From: Sphingomonas sanguinis
Lineage (GTDB): Bacteria > Pseudomonadota > Alphaproteobacteria > Sphingomonadales > Sphingomonadaceae
Length of the DNA stretch: 64,000 nucleotides
Direction: 5' to 3'
Assembly: GCF_019297835.1 (NCBI RefSeq)
Contig: NZ_CP079203.1
Location: 2,143,001-2,207,000, forward strand
Shown here: positions 27,724 through 37,352 of the stretch, piece by piece
Layout: the number at the start of each line of letters is the position of its first letter
How positions within the stretch are numbered: position 1 is the stretch's first letter
The notes under the pieces: generated by a model
What the model was told of the DNA's origin: nothing
The model's database searches: none
What the model saw: only the letters and a program-made list of their open reading frames with translations
Made by a program: the position numbers and the translations under genes

Positions 27724-29376
27724 ATGGCATCGCGGTTTCGGCAATTCTGGAGCGAGGAGGAATGGTCCTTCGCTCCCCATGAGCGGCCGACCATCCCCGG
27801 CTCGCCCGGCAATTTCGATCACCCCAACCGGCGGCGCATCGCTTACGGCGTGATCGCGGTGCTGATCGGGCTGACCGGCGGGCTGGGCAACGCGCTGGTC
27901 CAGGTGAATACCGTGCAGTTGCAGGGCGCACTGGGGCTGGACCCGACCGAGATCGCGTGGCTGCCCATCGCCTATGTGATGACCAACGCGTCGATCAATC
28001 TGCTGCTCATCAAGTTCCGCCAGCAATTCGGCCTGCGGCCCTTCGCGCTGCTATTCTCGGGCCTCTATACGATCCTGGCCTTCGCCCATCTGTTCGTGCG
28101 CGATTTCGCCACCGCCATCGCGGTGCGCGGGGCCAGCGGCATGGCGGCGGCGGCGCTGTCGTCGCTGGGCCTCTATTACATGATGCAGGCGCTGCCCGCG
28201 AAATGGCGGTTGAAGGCGATCGTGCTGGGCATCGGCGTGCCGCAATGCGCGACACCGCTGGCGCGGCTATTCTCGCCCGAACTGCTCGCCATGTCGCAGT
28301 GGCGCACGCTGTATCTATTCGAGTTCGGGCTGGCGGCGATCAGCCTGGCCTCGATCATCGCGCTGCGCCTGCCGCCGACCCAGAAGCTCAAGGCGTTCGA
28401 GCCGCTCGATTTCCTGACCTTCGTGCTTTACGCGCCCGCCATCGGCCTGTTCTGCGCCGTGCTGGGCCAGGGGCGGCTGGTCTGGTGGACGCAGGCCGCG
28501 TGGATCGGCTGGGCGCTGGTCGTCGCCATCCCGCTCCTGGCGCTCGCCCTGTGGATCGAGCATCACCGGGCCAATCCGCTGCTCAACACACGCTGGCTGG
28601 GCTCGATCGACATCGTGCGCTTCGCCATCGTCACGCTGATGGCGCGCATCGTGTTTTCCGAACAGAATTTCGGCGCGGTCGGCCTTTTGACCGCGCTGGG
28701 CCAGAATAACGATCAGTTCGGTACGCTCTTCGCCATCGCCTTTATCGCCTCGGTCGCAGGTGTCATCATGAGCGCGGTGACGCTGAACCCGACCAAGCTG
28801 ACCCATCCGGTCATGTATGCGATCGGACTGGTCGCCATCGCCGCCTATGCCGACAGCTTCTCGACCAACCTGACCCGCGCGCCCGAGCTGTACGCGACGC
28901 AAGCCGTGATCGCCTTTTCGACCACCTTCTTCCTCGGCCCGTCGCTGTTGTTCGGCATGACCCGCGCGCTGCAACAGGGGGCCGGACACGTCATCAGCTT
29001 CATCGCGCTGTTCGGGATGCTCAATTCGGTGGGCAGTCTGGGCGGCACCGCCCTGCTCGGCACCTATCAGGTGGTCCGCGAAAAGACGCACAGCGCCGCC
29101 ATCGTCCAGAATATCGACCCCACCGACCCGCAAGTGACGCAACGTATCGCGGCGGGCGGCGCGCGGGTGTCGGGCGTGGTCGGCGACCCGACGCTCGCCC
29201 GGGCGGAGGGCGCCGCATTGCTGTCGCAGGCCGCCACGCGCGAGGCGAATATCCGCGCCTATAACGACGTCTTCCGGCTGGTCGCCGCACTGGCGGCCGC
29301 CGTTACCCTTTTCCTCGCGCTGCTGACCTGGCGGCGTGCGCGCCGCGCCCGTGCGGCGGCCAAGGTGCAGTCATGA
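27724..29376 (+). CDS. MFS drug/H+ antiporter, EmrB/DHA2-like
   Basis: 550 residues from ATG 27724, preceded by GGACAGGG as ribosome site; the frame is open to 27568 but that part is not membrane-like. An N-terminal cytosolic segment (FRQFWSEEEWSFAPHERPT) is followed by about 14 hydrophobic helices, as in DHA2 transporters, starting at RRRIAYGVIAVLIGLTGGL. A large loop near the C-terminus (TQRIAAGGARVSGV) precedes the final helix. The stop overlaps the start of the HlyD-type adaptor gene by 4 bp, and a NodT factor follows, so this is the pump of an EmrAB-TolC-like tripartite exporter. Confidence 0.9.
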   Translation: MASRFRQFWSEEEWSFAPHERPTIPGSPGNFDHPNRRRIAYGVIAVLIGLTGGLGNALVQVNTVQLQGALGLDPTEIAWLPIAYVMTNASINLLLIKFRQQFGLRPFALLFSGLYTILAFAHLFVRDFATAIAVRGASGMAAAALSSLGLYYMMQALPAKWRLKAIVLGIGVPQCATPLARLFSPELLAMSQWRTLYLFEFGLAAISLASIIALRLPPTQKLKAFEPLDFLTFVLYAPAIGLFCAVLGQGRLVWWTQAAWIGWALVVAIPLLALALWIEHHRANPLLNTRWLGSIDIVRFAIVTLMARIVFSEQNFGAVGLLTALGQNNDQFGTLFAIAFIASVAGVIMSAVTLNPTKLTHPVMYAIGLVAIAAYADSFSTNLTRAPELYATQAVIAFSTTFFLGPSLLFGMTRALQQGAGHVISFIALFGMLNSVGSLGGTALLGTYQVVREKTHSAAIVQNIDPTDPQVTQRIAAGGARVSGVVGDPTLARAEGAALLSQAATREANIRAYNDVFRLVAALAAAVTLFLALLTWRRARRARAAAKVQS

Positions 29377-30545
29377 CCGACACACGATCGCCCGTCTCCC
29401 CCACCCCGATGACCGAGCAGGCCGCCGCCGAAGCGGGGGTGCCGCCACCGACACCCACCCCCGTGCCGCCGCCCGCGCCCGCGTCGGGCTGGCGACCGCC
29501 CTCGGGCGGATGGCGGTCGCGCGCGCTGATCGCGCTGCTGGTCATCGGCGGTATTGCGGCGGTGCTCGCGGCGTGGCGGCTGCCGCCCTTTTCCAGCGAT
29601 CGCCAGTCGACCGACAACGCCTATGTCCGCGGCCGGACGACGGTGATCGCGCCGCAGGTCAGCGGTTACGTCACCGCCGTGCTGGTCAAGGATTTCGAGA
29701 CGGTACGCGCCGGTCAGCCGCTGGTGCGGATCGACGACCGCATCTATCGCCAGCGCGTCGACCAGGCGACCGCGCAGGTTGCGGCGCAGGCGGCCACGCT
29801 CGCCAACAGCCGCCAGGCTCAGGCCTCGCGCACCGCCAGCCTCGCCGCGCAGGATGCCGGCGTCGCCAATGCCGAGGCGCAGCTGATGCGCGCCCAGGCC
29901 GATATGGCGCGGGTCAACGACCTCGTGACCGACGGCTCGGTCAGTTTACGCGAACGCGACCAGACGCTTGCCGCGCTCCGCCAAGCCCAGGCGCAACTGC
30001 GTCAGGCCAAGGCGGCGCGGGAGATCGCCCAGCAGGATGTGCGCACCGTCCAGGTCGGACGCGGCGGGCAGCAGGCGGGCGTGTCGGGCGCGGAGGCCGC
30101 ACGGCGGCTGGCGCAGATCGACCTCGCCAACACCGTCGTCCGCGCGCCCGAGGATGGTCGCCTGTCCGAAGTCGGCGTCCGGCTGGGCCAATATGTCACG
30201 GCAGGATCGCAGCTGATGTTCCTGGTGCCGCCCGAAACCTGGGTCATCGCCAATTTCAAGGAAGCCCAGACTGCGCGCATGGCGGTGGGTCAGCCCGCCA
30301 GCTTCACCGTCGACGGCCTGAGCAATGCCCGGCTGAAGGGCCATGTCGAGCGAATCTCGCCCGCCGCCGGGTCCGAATTCGCGGTGCTGAAGTCCGACAA
30401 CGCCACCGGCAACTTCACCAAGGTGCCGCAGCGTATCGCGGTGCGGATTCGCGTCGATGCGGGCCAACCTTTGGCCGCCCGCCTGCGCCCCGGCATGTCG
30501 GTACAGGCCAGCGTCGACACGACCGGCGGGCCGAAGGTGCGATGA
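29373..30545 (+). CDS. HlyD/EmrA-family membrane fusion protein
   Basis: 390 residues. A proline-rich cytosolic N-terminus (PPPTPTPVPPPAPAS) precedes one membrane helix at about 50-70 (ALIALLVIGGIAAVLAAWRL). Then comes STDNAYVRGRTTVIAPQVSGYV, the first lipoyl half and hallmark of EmrA, an alpha hairpin (residues about 125-235), and the second lipoyl half (TVVRAPEDGRLSEVGVRLGQYV), with a beta-barrel (PPETWVIANFKEAQ). It links the MFS pump (upstream, 4-bp overlap) to the outer-membrane lipoprotein (downstream, 4-bp overlap). The overlaps argue for one tightly coupled transcript. Confidence 0.94.
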   Translation: MTDTRSPVSPTPMTEQAAAEAGVPPPTPTPVPPPAPASGWRPPSGGWRSRALIALLVIGGIAAVLAAWRLPPFSSDRQSTDNAYVRGRTTVIAPQVSGYVTAVLVKDFETVRAGQPLVRIDDRIYRQRVDQATAQVAAQAATLANSRQAQASRTASLAAQDAGVANAEAQLMRAQADMARVNDLVTDGSVSLRERDQTLAALRQAQAQLRQAKAAREIAQQDVRTVQVGRGGQQAGVSGAEAARRLAQIDLANTVVRAPEDGRLSEVGVRLGQYVTAGSQLMFLVPPETWVIANFKEAQTARMAVGQPASFTVDGLSNARLKGHVERISPAAGSEFAVLKSDNATGNFTKVPQRIAVRIRVDAGQPLAARLRPGMSVQASVDTTGGPKVR

Positions 30546-31930
30546 GACACGCCGCCCTACCCCTCGCCGCCGCGCTGCTGCTCGCCGGGTGCATCGGGCC
30601 GCGTCCTGCCGCGCCCACTGCCAGCGCCGTCGTGCCGCCGCCCGCCTGGCGCACCGCACTGGGACCGGGCAGTCCGATCGCGGGTGATTGGTGGCAGGCG
30701 TTCGGCGATCCGCAGCTGACCGCGCTCGTCACCCGTGCGCTAGCCGACAATCCCGATCTGGGCAGCGCGGCGGCGCGGATCGAGGAGGCACGCGCGCAGG
30801 AACGGCTGGCACGTGCGCAGCGGTCCCCCAACGTCACGGCGGGCCTGCCGCTGTCGGAGGGGCGCACCGTCAGCGCCTTCGGCACCGGGCTGGACCAGTT
30901 CGGCGCGCAGCCGCTGGTACAGGCGAGTTACGACTTCGACCTGTTCGGACGGCTGCGCAACGCCCAGGCGGCGGCGCGCGCGCAATTGCTGGCGACCGAG
31001 GCGGCGCGCGACACCGTCCGCCTCGCGCTCGCCGCCGGGGTGGCGAGCGGATATGTCTCGTTGCGCGCTCTCGACCACCGGCTGCACATCGCCGAGGAGA
31101 CGCTGGCCGCGCGCGCCGACGCGCTGCGCATCGCCCGGCGACGGGCCACCACGGGCTATACCTCCAACCTCGAACTGCGACAGGCCGAGGGCGAGTATCG
31201 CGCGACCGAGCAACTGGTCGCCGCCGCCCGGCTGGCCGTCACCCGGCAGGAAAACGCGCTCAGCGTGTTGATCGGCGGCGCGCCCGGCCCGATCCCGCGC
31301 GGCCTGTCCATCGATCGGCTGATCCGTCCCGCCATTCCCGACGGCCTGCCCGCCGACCTGCTGCGCCGCCGCCCCGACCTGTTCCAGGCCGAACAGGCGC
31401 TGGTCGCCGCCGACCGCTCGCTCGACAGCGCGCGCGCGGCGATGCTACCCAGCCTGGGGCTGACCGGCTCGGCGGGCGTCGCGCTGTCCAATGCGCTGAA
31501 CAATCCGATCACCTTGTTCTCGATCGGCGGCAGCGTGCTGGCCCCGATCTTCGACGCAGGGCGGTTGCGGGCGCAGGCCGATGCCAGCGCGGCGCGACGG
31601 GATCAGGCGGCCTTCGCCTATCGCCGCACCGCGCTGACCGCCTTTCGCGAGGTGGACGACAGCCTGGCCTCGGTCCGGCGCTCGGGTGAGCAGGCGGTGG
31701 CGCTAGCCGGGCAGCGGGCGGCACAGGCGGATGCGCTGCGGATCGCCTCCAACCGCTACCGCGCGGGCTACTCCTCCTATCTCGAACAGCTCGATGCGCA
31801 GCGCGGGCTGCTGAACGCGGAACTGGCGCTGGCCGAGGCGCAGGCCAGTCAGCTGACCGCCTATATCACCCTGTATCAGGCGATGGGCGGCGGCTGGTCG
31901 CCCGACGCCATTCAGGCGACGGCACGATAG
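30542..31930 (+). CDS. NodT-family outer-membrane efflux lipoprotein
   Basis: 462 residues from ATG 30542 (ATGA overlap with the adaptor gene); the longer upstream frame is a shadow of the adaptor. The lipoprotein signal ends in LAGC (Cys17). Two OEP repeats follow, with the NodT blocks DWWQAFGDPQLTALVTRALADNPDL, YDFDLFGRLRNAQAAARA in outline, RRRPDLFQAEQALVAADRSL and APIFDAGRLRAQADAS. It is the outer-membrane channel of the EmrAB-like system. It is shorter than the RND-linked factor at 10431-11933 and lacks its Gly/Ala insert. Confidence 0.94.
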   Translation: MRHAALPLAAALLLAGCIGPRPAAPTASAVVPPPAWRTALGPGSPIAGDWWQAFGDPQLTALVTRALADNPDLGSAAARIEEARAQERLARAQRSPNVTAGLPLSEGRTVSAFGTGLDQFGAQPLVQASYDFDLFGRLRNAQAAARAQLLATEAARDTVRLALAAGVASGYVSLRALDHRLHIAEETLAARADALRIARRRATTGYTSNLELRQAEGEYRATEQLVAAARLAVTRQENALSVLIGGAPGPIPRGLSIDRLIRPAIPDGLPADLLRRRPDLFQAEQALVAADRSLDSARAAMLPSLGLTGSAGVALSNALNNPITLFSIGGSVLAPIFDAGRLRAQADASAARRDQAAFAYRRTALTAFREVDDSLASVRRSGEQAVALAGQRAAQADALRIASNRYRAGYSSYLEQLDAQRGLLNAELALAEAQASQLTAYITLYQAMGGGWSPDAIQATAR

Positions 31931-32061
31931 ATCGCGGATTCGGGGAGGATCGCCGCAATCGCTTTCACTGTCCGCAACGGTCAATGGAACGGGAAGGCGG
32001 GGTTGCGCGCTGACGCCCCCGAACCGACACTGCCAACCGAATGAGCAATGGGAGATCCGCT

Positions 32062-32487
32062 ATGAGCGTAAATGTGATCTACAAGACCAAGGCGACGGCG
32101 ACCGGCGGTCGCGACGGCGCGGCGCGTTCGGACGACGGCTCGGTCGACGTCAAGCTGGTCGTCCCCAAGGAAATGGGCGGTCCGGGCGGCGACGGCGCCA
32201 ACCCGGAAAAGCTGTTCGCGGCGGGCTATTCGGCCTGTTTCCTGGGCGCGATGAAGGCGGTTTCCGGCAAGGAAGGTGTGAAGGTGCCGCCGGATGCCAC
32301 CGTCACCGCCGAGGTCGGCTTCGGCCCGCGTGAGGAAGGCGGCTATGGCATCACCGTCGACCTGCTCGTGAACCTGCCCGGCGTCGACCGCGCGGACGGC
32401 GAAAAGCTGATGCACGCCGCGCATCAGGTCTGCCCCTATTCCAACGCGACCCGCAACAATGTGGATGTCGGTCTGACGCTCGCCTGA
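32062..32487 (+). CDS. ohr: Organic hydroperoxide resistance protein (OsmC/Ohr family)
   Basis: 141 residues from ATG 32062, with GGAGA 7 nt upstream. Ohr reduces organic and lipid hydroperoxides using a reactive Cys pair, here Cys59 in GYSACFLGAM and Cys124 in HQVCPYSNATRNN. The length and both motifs match Ohr rather than the longer OsmC. It acts in the cytoplasm as a homodimer with lipoylated reductants. It is followed 72 bp later by glyoxalase I, another detoxification enzyme, on the same strand. No ohrR repressor gene is adjacent. Confidence 0.96.
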   Translation: MSVNVIYKTKATATGGRDGAARSDDGSVDVKLVVPKEMGGPGGDGANPEKLFAAGYSACFLGAMKAVSGKEGVKVPPDATVTAEVGFGPREEGGYGITVDLLVNLPGVDRADGEKLMHAAHQVCPYSNATRNNVDVGLTLA

Positions 32488-32559
32488 GCCGTCCCGCTTC
32501 ACGCAATCCGAGGCCCTTCGTCCCCAGCGGCGGAGGGCCTTGCCGTTTCCAAGGACCCG

Positions 32560-33066
32560 ATGATGACGACCCGCCCCGCCGGAACCGAGAGCTTCGCGCT
32601 CAACCAGACGATGCTGCGCATCCGCGATCCCAAGCCGTCGCTTGCCTTCTACCAGGACGTGCTGGGCATGACCCTGCTCCAGAAGCTGGACTTCGAGGAG
32701 ATGCGCTTCTCGCTCTACTTCCTCGCCTATCTGCACGAAGGCGAGACGATCCCACAAGACCCCGCCGAGCGCGCCCGCTTCATCTTCAATCGCGAGACGA
32801 CGCTAGAGCTCACCCATAATTGGGGCACCGAGTCGGACACCGACTTTAAAGGTTATCACGACGGCAACAGTGATCCGAGAGGCTTTGGCCATATCGGCAT
32901 CAGTGTCGACGATGTCGCCGCCGCCTGTGCACGATTCGAATCTCTTGGCGTGACTTTCAAAAAGCGGCCTCAGGACGGCAAGATGAAGGACATCGCCTTC
33001 ATCACCGACCCGGACGGCTATTGGATAGAAATCCTGTCCGCCAATGGCATGGCCACAAATCTTTAA
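32560..33066 (+). CDS. gloA: Lactoylglutathione lyase (glyoxalase I)
   Basis: 168 residues. It converts the methylglyoxal-glutathione hemithioacetal to lactoylglutathione. The single-chain length, with [48 protein letters not shown] and DGYWIEIL, supplies the metal ligands (Gln, Glu, His, Glu). The insertion between the first two motifs ([20 protein letters not shown]) makes it resemble the longer, zinc-type (human- or Pseudomonas GloA3-like) form rather than the short nickel-type of E. coli. Metal preference is inference. Probably expressed with ohr. Confidence 0.95.
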   Translation: MMTTRPAGTESFALNQTMLRIRDPKPSLAFYQDVLGMTLLQKLDFEEMRFSLYFLAYLHEGETIPQDPAERARFIFNRETTLELTHNWGTESDTDFKGYHDGNSDPRGFGHIGISVDDVAAACARFESLGVTFKKRPQDGKMKDIAFITDPDGYWIEILSANGMATNL

Positions 33067-33241
33067 TCCAGATCAATAACTCACCAAAATTCCTACTGCC
33101 ATGTGACGGAATTGAAACGGGATATTTACCGTTCCTGCCCATTATGGTCACACACGCCGGAGGAATTGGTGACCGCCCGCATCCTCCGCCGCGCCAAGCG
33201 AGTGCTCCCGCTCGCCCAATGGTTTTGGAGGGTATGCCGCT

Positions 33242-34687
33242 ATGTTGTCCTGGTTTGCCAAGACGGCCCCGATCCGCCTGAAATTCGATGTGCTGACCGC
33301 CCTTTACGGGGCGATCGGCACGGTCGGGCTGACGGCGACGGTGGCCGCCCAGGGCAGTTTTTCCTTCTCGCTGCCCGTCATCGTGGCGGCGGGTGTGCTG
33401 GTCTTCTCGCTGGTCGCGATGCGCGTCGCCCGCAAGCTGATCTGCGATCCTTATGTCGGCAGCGTCATAGCGATGGAGCATCTGGCTGCCGGCGATGTCG
33501 AGCGCGAGATCCTCTATGACGATTATCGCGACTGCATCGGCCGTATGGCCCGGGCGATGCACGTCTTCCGCCGCAACGCCGCCGAGGTGAAGAAGGCGGG
33601 CGAGGCGCAACAGATCGTCGTGACCTCGCTGGGCCGGGGGCTCAGCGAGCTGGCCGACGGCAACCTCACCGTGACCATTCCCACGCCCTTCCCCGCCGAA
33701 TATGAAAAGCTGCGCCACGACTTCAACCGCGCGATGGAGTCGATGGGCCAGGCCATGAGCGCCGTCACCGTCGCCACCCACGGCATCAATGCGGGCGCCA
33801 GCGACATCCGCCAGGCTTCCGACGACCTGTCGCAGCGCACCGAGCAGCAGGCCGCCAGCCTGGAGGAAACCGCCGCCGCGATGGACGAGATCACCTCGAC
33901 CGTCCGCCAGACCGCCGAGGGTGCCAATCGCGCCAATCGCGCCGTCGCCGATGCCCGGATCGAGGCGCAGCAATCGGGCGAGGTCGTCCGCCGCGCGGTC
34001 GACGCCATGGCCGGAATCGAACGCGCGTCGAGCGAAATCTCCGAGATTATCAGCGTCATCGACGGCATCGCCTTCCAGACCAATCTCCTCGCACTCAACG
34101 CGGGCGTCGAAGCGGCGCGTGCCGGTGACGCGGGCAAGGGCTTCGCGGTCGTCGCCTCCGAAGTCCGCGCGCTGGCGCAGCGGTCGGCTGACGCCGCCAA
34201 GGACGTGAAGTCGCGAATCCTCGCCAGTTCCGAACAGGTCGAATCGGGCGTCAGCCTGGTCAGCGAGACGGGCAAGGCGCTGGAGCGCATCATCGGCCAG
34301 ATCGCCGAGATCAGCACGCTGGTCGAAAACATCGCCAGCTCGGCCGAGCGGCAATCGACCGGGCTTCAGGAGGTCAACACCGCCGTGTCCGCGATGGACG
34401 GCGTGACCCAGCAGAATGCCGCGATGGTCGAACAGGCCACCGCCGCCGCCCGCTCGCTGGCGATCGAAGCCGATGGCCTGGCCCGCGAAATCGCGCGCTT
34501 CCGAGTCGCGAATCAGCCGGGCCACGCCCCCGCACCCGTCCAGCCGGTCCACCAGATGCAGCAGCGCGTCGCCGCCGCCGGGCGCCGCATCGTCCAGAGC
34601 GCGCGCCCCGCCGCCCCGGCGCCGGTGCCCCAGTCGACGGGCAATGCCGCACTGGCGGTCAGCGACGACGACTGGACCGAATTCTGA
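33242..34687 (+). CDS. Methyl-accepting chemotaxis protein with minimal periplasmic part, first gene of che cluster
   Basis: 481 residues. Two membrane helices at about 18-36 and 42-62 are separated by only a few residues, so there is no periplasmic ligand domain. Sensing must be through the membrane, the HAMP region (about 63-115) or partner proteins. A second HAMP-like segment (LSELADGNLTVTIPTPFPAEYEKLRHDFN) precedes the signalling domain with the tip sequence FQTNLLALNAGVEAARAGDAGKGFAVVASEVRALAQRS in standard form. The C-terminus ends DDDWTEF, matching the tail of the receptor at 7705-9567. It is followed by a STAS protein and cheA and is the probable dedicated receptor of this pathway. 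Confidence 0.94.
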   Translation: MLSWFAKTAPIRLKFDVLTALYGAIGTVGLTATVAAQGSFSFSLPVIVAAGVLVFSLVAMRVARKLICDPYVGSVIAMEHLAAGDVEREILYDDYRDCIGRMARAMHVFRRNAAEVKKAGEAQQIVVTSLGRGLSELADGNLTVTIPTPFPAEYEKLRHDFNRAMESMGQAMSAVTVATHGINAGASDIRQASDDLSQRTEQQAASLEETAAAMDEITSTVRQTAEGANRANRAVADARIEAQQSGEVVRRAVDAMAGIERASSEISEIISVIDGIAFQTNLLALNAGVEAARAGDAGKGFAVVASEVRALAQRSADAAKDVKSRILASSEQVESGVSLVSETGKALERIIGQIAEISTLVENIASSAERQSTGLQEVNTAVSAMDGVTQQNAAMVEQATAAARSLAIEADGLAREIARFRVANQPGHAPAPVQPVHQMQQRVAAAGRRIVQSARPAAPAPVPQSTGNAALAVSDDDWTEF

Positions 34688-34810
34688 TCGTCCTTTCCCC
34701 GGCGCGGGCGGGTGCCCGGCCGGGGCCAAGCGTAAAAATCGGTTAACCCACGCTTTCTTAACGACCTTCGCGCCATGCTGCGCGACGAAACCCGCGACTG
34801 GAGTCTCGCC

Positions 34811-35080
34811 GTGACCGCTCTGTCCCTTGCCCCCGTGCTCGACACCGCCGCCGCCGTCCCGCTGCGTCAGGCGCTGCTCGACCTGATCGCGTCGGGCGAC
34901 CCGATCACGCTCGACGGGTCGCAGGTGGCGCAGGCGGGCCAGGCCTGCCTCCAGGTGCTGGCCAGCGCGCAGGCGATGGCCGCGTCGATCCCGACCGATT
35001 TCGAACTGAACAGCCCATCCGAGCCGCTGGCTTCGATGATCGCGCTGGCGGGGCTCGACAGCCTCGTCGCCGAAGCCTGA
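34811..35080 (+). CDS. Small STAS-domain protein of the chemotaxis operon
   Basis: 89 residues from GTG 34811 (GGAG 7 nt upstream); an ATG at 34775 would add 12 residues. The pattern LDTAAAVPLRQALLDLIASG, ITLDGSQVAQAGQACLQVLASAQAMA and a C-terminal SEPLASMIALAGLDSL fits a STAS (anti-sigma antagonist-like) fold, in which the loop after DGS usually holds a phosphorylatable Ser or Thr. Such a gene often precedes cheA in alphaproteobacterial che clusters, and its exact role is not established. It is 13 bp ahead of cheA. Confidence 0.8.
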   Translation: MTALSLAPVLDTAAAVPLRQALLDLIASGDPITLDGSQVAQAGQACLQVLASAQAMAASIPTDFELNSPSEPLASMIALAGLDSLVAEA

Positions 35081-35093
35081 AAGGCCTGACCCG

Positions 35094-37352
35094 ATGAACC
35101 TCGACGAGATTCAGCAGATTTTCTTCCAGGAATGCGAGGAAGGTCTCGGCGCGCTCGAAACCGCCTTCGCCGACCTGAAGCGCGATCGCCACGATGACGA
35201 GACGATCAACACGGTCTTCCGGTCGGTCCACTCGATCAAGGGCGGCGCGGGCGCGTTCGGGCATGAGCGGCTCCAGCACTTCTCGCACCATTACGAAACG
35301 GTGCTCGACCTGGTTCGCAACGGCACGCTGCCGCTCAGCGAGCCGCTGATCGACCTGATCGTCGCGGCGTTCGATACGCTCGCCGACCATGTCGCCGCCG
35401 CGCGCGGCGAGGGCGGGACGCCCGCCGACCAGGCGATGCTCGACCGCCTCGACGCCGCCGCCAAGGGCGAGATCGGTGGCGCCGCCGCCGAGCCGGCCCC
35501 CGTGGCCGAGGTCGAAGTCGCGGCTGCCGCGCCGACTTCCGACGTGGCCGCCGCCGCACTCGACGATTTCGACGCGCTGTTCGCGATGCTCGAAGACCCC
35601 GCGCCCGCTGCCGAGCCTGAAGGTCCGGCCGAGTGGATCGTTACCGTCCACCCTGGTCCGCGCGCCTTCGATCACGGGGCCGAGCCGATGCTGGCGCTGC
35701 GCGAATTGTCGCGCATGGGCGGCCGCACCCTGTCGGCCGACCTGTCCGAACTGCCGCAGCTCGACGGACTGGATGCCGAGCGCGCCTATATCGGCGTGAC
35801 CATGGCGATGCCGGGCACGCTGGACGAGGACGACATTCGCGCGGTCTTCGACTTTGCCGATCCGCAATGCCGCCTGACCGTCACGCGCGCCGAAGCCGCG
35901 CTGGCCGTTGCCGAGCCGGACATGGCGGTCGAACCCGCCGCCGCCGAACCGACCGCGGACATCATCCCGCTGCCGGTTGCGCAGGCCGAACCGGCGCCCG
36001 CCCCGGCCCCCGCGCCTGCGCCAGCTCCGGTGGTCGCCGCTGCGCCGCCGCCGGTCGCCGCGCCTGCGCCTGCGCCCGCGCCCGCTCCGGCCGCCGCCCC
36101 CGCACCGGTCGTCTCGGTGGTCGAGGCGGCGAACAGTCCGCGCGTCGCCGCCGCCGCCGCGCAGACGATCCGCGTCGATCTCGACAAGCTGGACCGGCTG
36201 GTCAATCTGGTCGGCGAGCTGGTCATCACCCAGGCGATGCTGGCGCAGCGCCTGTCCGAAAACGAAATGGGCTCGATCCCCGAGCTGTCCGACCTCGATC
36301 ACCTGACGCGCGAGCTTCAGGATTCGACCATGGCGATCCGCGCGCAGCCGATGAAGACCGTCTTCAGCCGCGTGCCGCGTATCATCCGCGAGCTGGAGGT
36401 CGAGACCGGCAAGCGTGTCCGCCTGGAAGTCGAGGGCGAGATGACCGAGGTCGACAAGACCGTGGTCGAGCGCATCGGCGAACCGCTGACCCATCTGATC
36501 CGCAACGCCGTCGACCATGGCCTGGAAACCCCCGCCGATCGCAAGGCGGCGGGCAAGGACGGCGAGGGCGTCGTGACGCTGTCGGCCGCGCATCAGTCGG
36601 GCCGGATCGTCATCACCGTCGCCGATGACGGGCGCGGTATCGACCGGGCGCGCGTCAAGGCCAAGGCGATCGAGCGCGGCATCATCGCCCCCGATGCGCA
36701 GCTGTCCGAGGAAGAGATCGACAATCTGATCTTCGCCCCCGGCTTCTCGACCGCCGCCGTCGTCTCCAACATCTCGGGCCGCGGCGTCGGCATGGACGTG
36801 GTGCGCAAAAACATCCAGGCGCTGGGCGGCCGCATCGGCATCCAGTCCGAACTCGGCAAGGGGTCCAGCTTCTCGCTTAGCCTGCCGCTGACGCTCGCCG
36901 TGCTCGACGGCATGATCGTCACGGTGGGCGACCAGACCTTCGTCATTCCGCTGACCCATATCGTCGAAAGCCTGCGTCCGGGCATCGACGAGGTGCATGT
37001 CGTGGGCGGCCAGTCGCCGCTGCTCGACGTGCGCGGCACCTATGTCCCCGTCCACCGCGTCGGCGAGCAGCTGGGCGTGACCGGCGCGATCGCCAAGCCC
37101 GAAAATGCCGTGCTGATCGTGGTCGAAAGCGACCAGGGCCAGGCGGTGCTGATGGTCGACTCGATCCAGGACCAGCGCCAGGTCGTCGTGAAGAGCCTGG
37201 AGGCGAACTACCGCGCCATCCACGGGCTGGCCGGTGCGACCATTCTGGGCGACGGCCGGGTCGCGCTCATTCTCGACGTGGACGCGCTGATCGGCCGCTG
37301 GCGCCGTGACGGGCGTGGGCCCAGCGCCTTCATCGAGGACATGGCCGCGTGA
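35094..37352 (+). CDS. cheA: Chemotaxis histidine kinase CheA
   Basis: 752 residues. P1 phosphotransfer domain with His46 in RSVHSIKGGAGAFG; a middle region with a weak domain (about 180-275) and then an Ala/Pro-rich linker (about 285-350, PAPAPAPAPAPVVAAAPPP); P3 dimerisation (DKLDRLVNLVGELVITQAML); P4 ATP-binding domain with HLIRNAVDHGLETP, VADDGRGID and SGRGVGMDVV; and P5 CheW-like domain from DGMIVTVGDQTFVIPL to the C-terminus. It autophosphorylates on His46 and passes phosphate to CheY and CheB. The stop overlaps the cheR start by 4 bp. Confidence 0.97.
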   Translation: MNLDEIQQIFFQECEEGLGALETAFADLKRDRHDDETINTVFRSVHSIKGGAGAFGHERLQHFSHHYETVLDLVRNGTLPLSEPLIDLIVAAFDTLADHVAAARGEGGTPADQAMLDRLDAAAKGEIGGAAAEPAPVAEVEVAAAAPTSDVAAAALDDFDALFAMLEDPAPAAEPEGPAEWIVTVHPGPRAFDHGAEPMLALRELSRMGGRTLSADLSELPQLDGLDAERAYIGVTMAMPGTLDEDDIRAVFDFADPQCRLTVTRAEAALAVAEPDMAVEPAAAEPTADIIPLPVAQAEPAPAPAPAPAPAPVVAAAPPPVAAPAPAPAPAPAAAPAPVVSVVEAANSPRVAAAAAQTIRVDLDKLDRLVNLVGELVITQAMLAQRLSENEMGSIPELSDLDHLTRELQDSTMAIRAQPMKTVFSRVPRIIRELEVETGKRVRLEVEGEMTEVDKTVVERIGEPLTHLIRNAVDHGLETPADRKAAGKDGEGVVTLSAAHQSGRIVITVADDGRGIDRARVKAKAIERGIIAPDAQLSEEEIDNLIFAPGFSTAAVVSNISGRGVGMDVVRKNIQALGGRIGIQSELGKGSSFSLSLPLTLAVLDGMIVTVGDQTFVIPLTHIVESLRPGIDEVHVVGGQSPLLDVRGTYVPVHRVGEQLGVTGAIAKPENAVLIVVESDQGQAVLMVDSIQDQRQVVVKSLEANYRAIHGLAGATILGDGRVALILDVDALIGRWRRDGRGPSAFIEDMAA

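Noticed and set aside
34688..34774. CCCCGG...CCGGGG hairpin after the chemoreceptor gene
   Set aside because: Loop is long and no T-run follows. The next genes are on the same strand, so an operon break is not proven.
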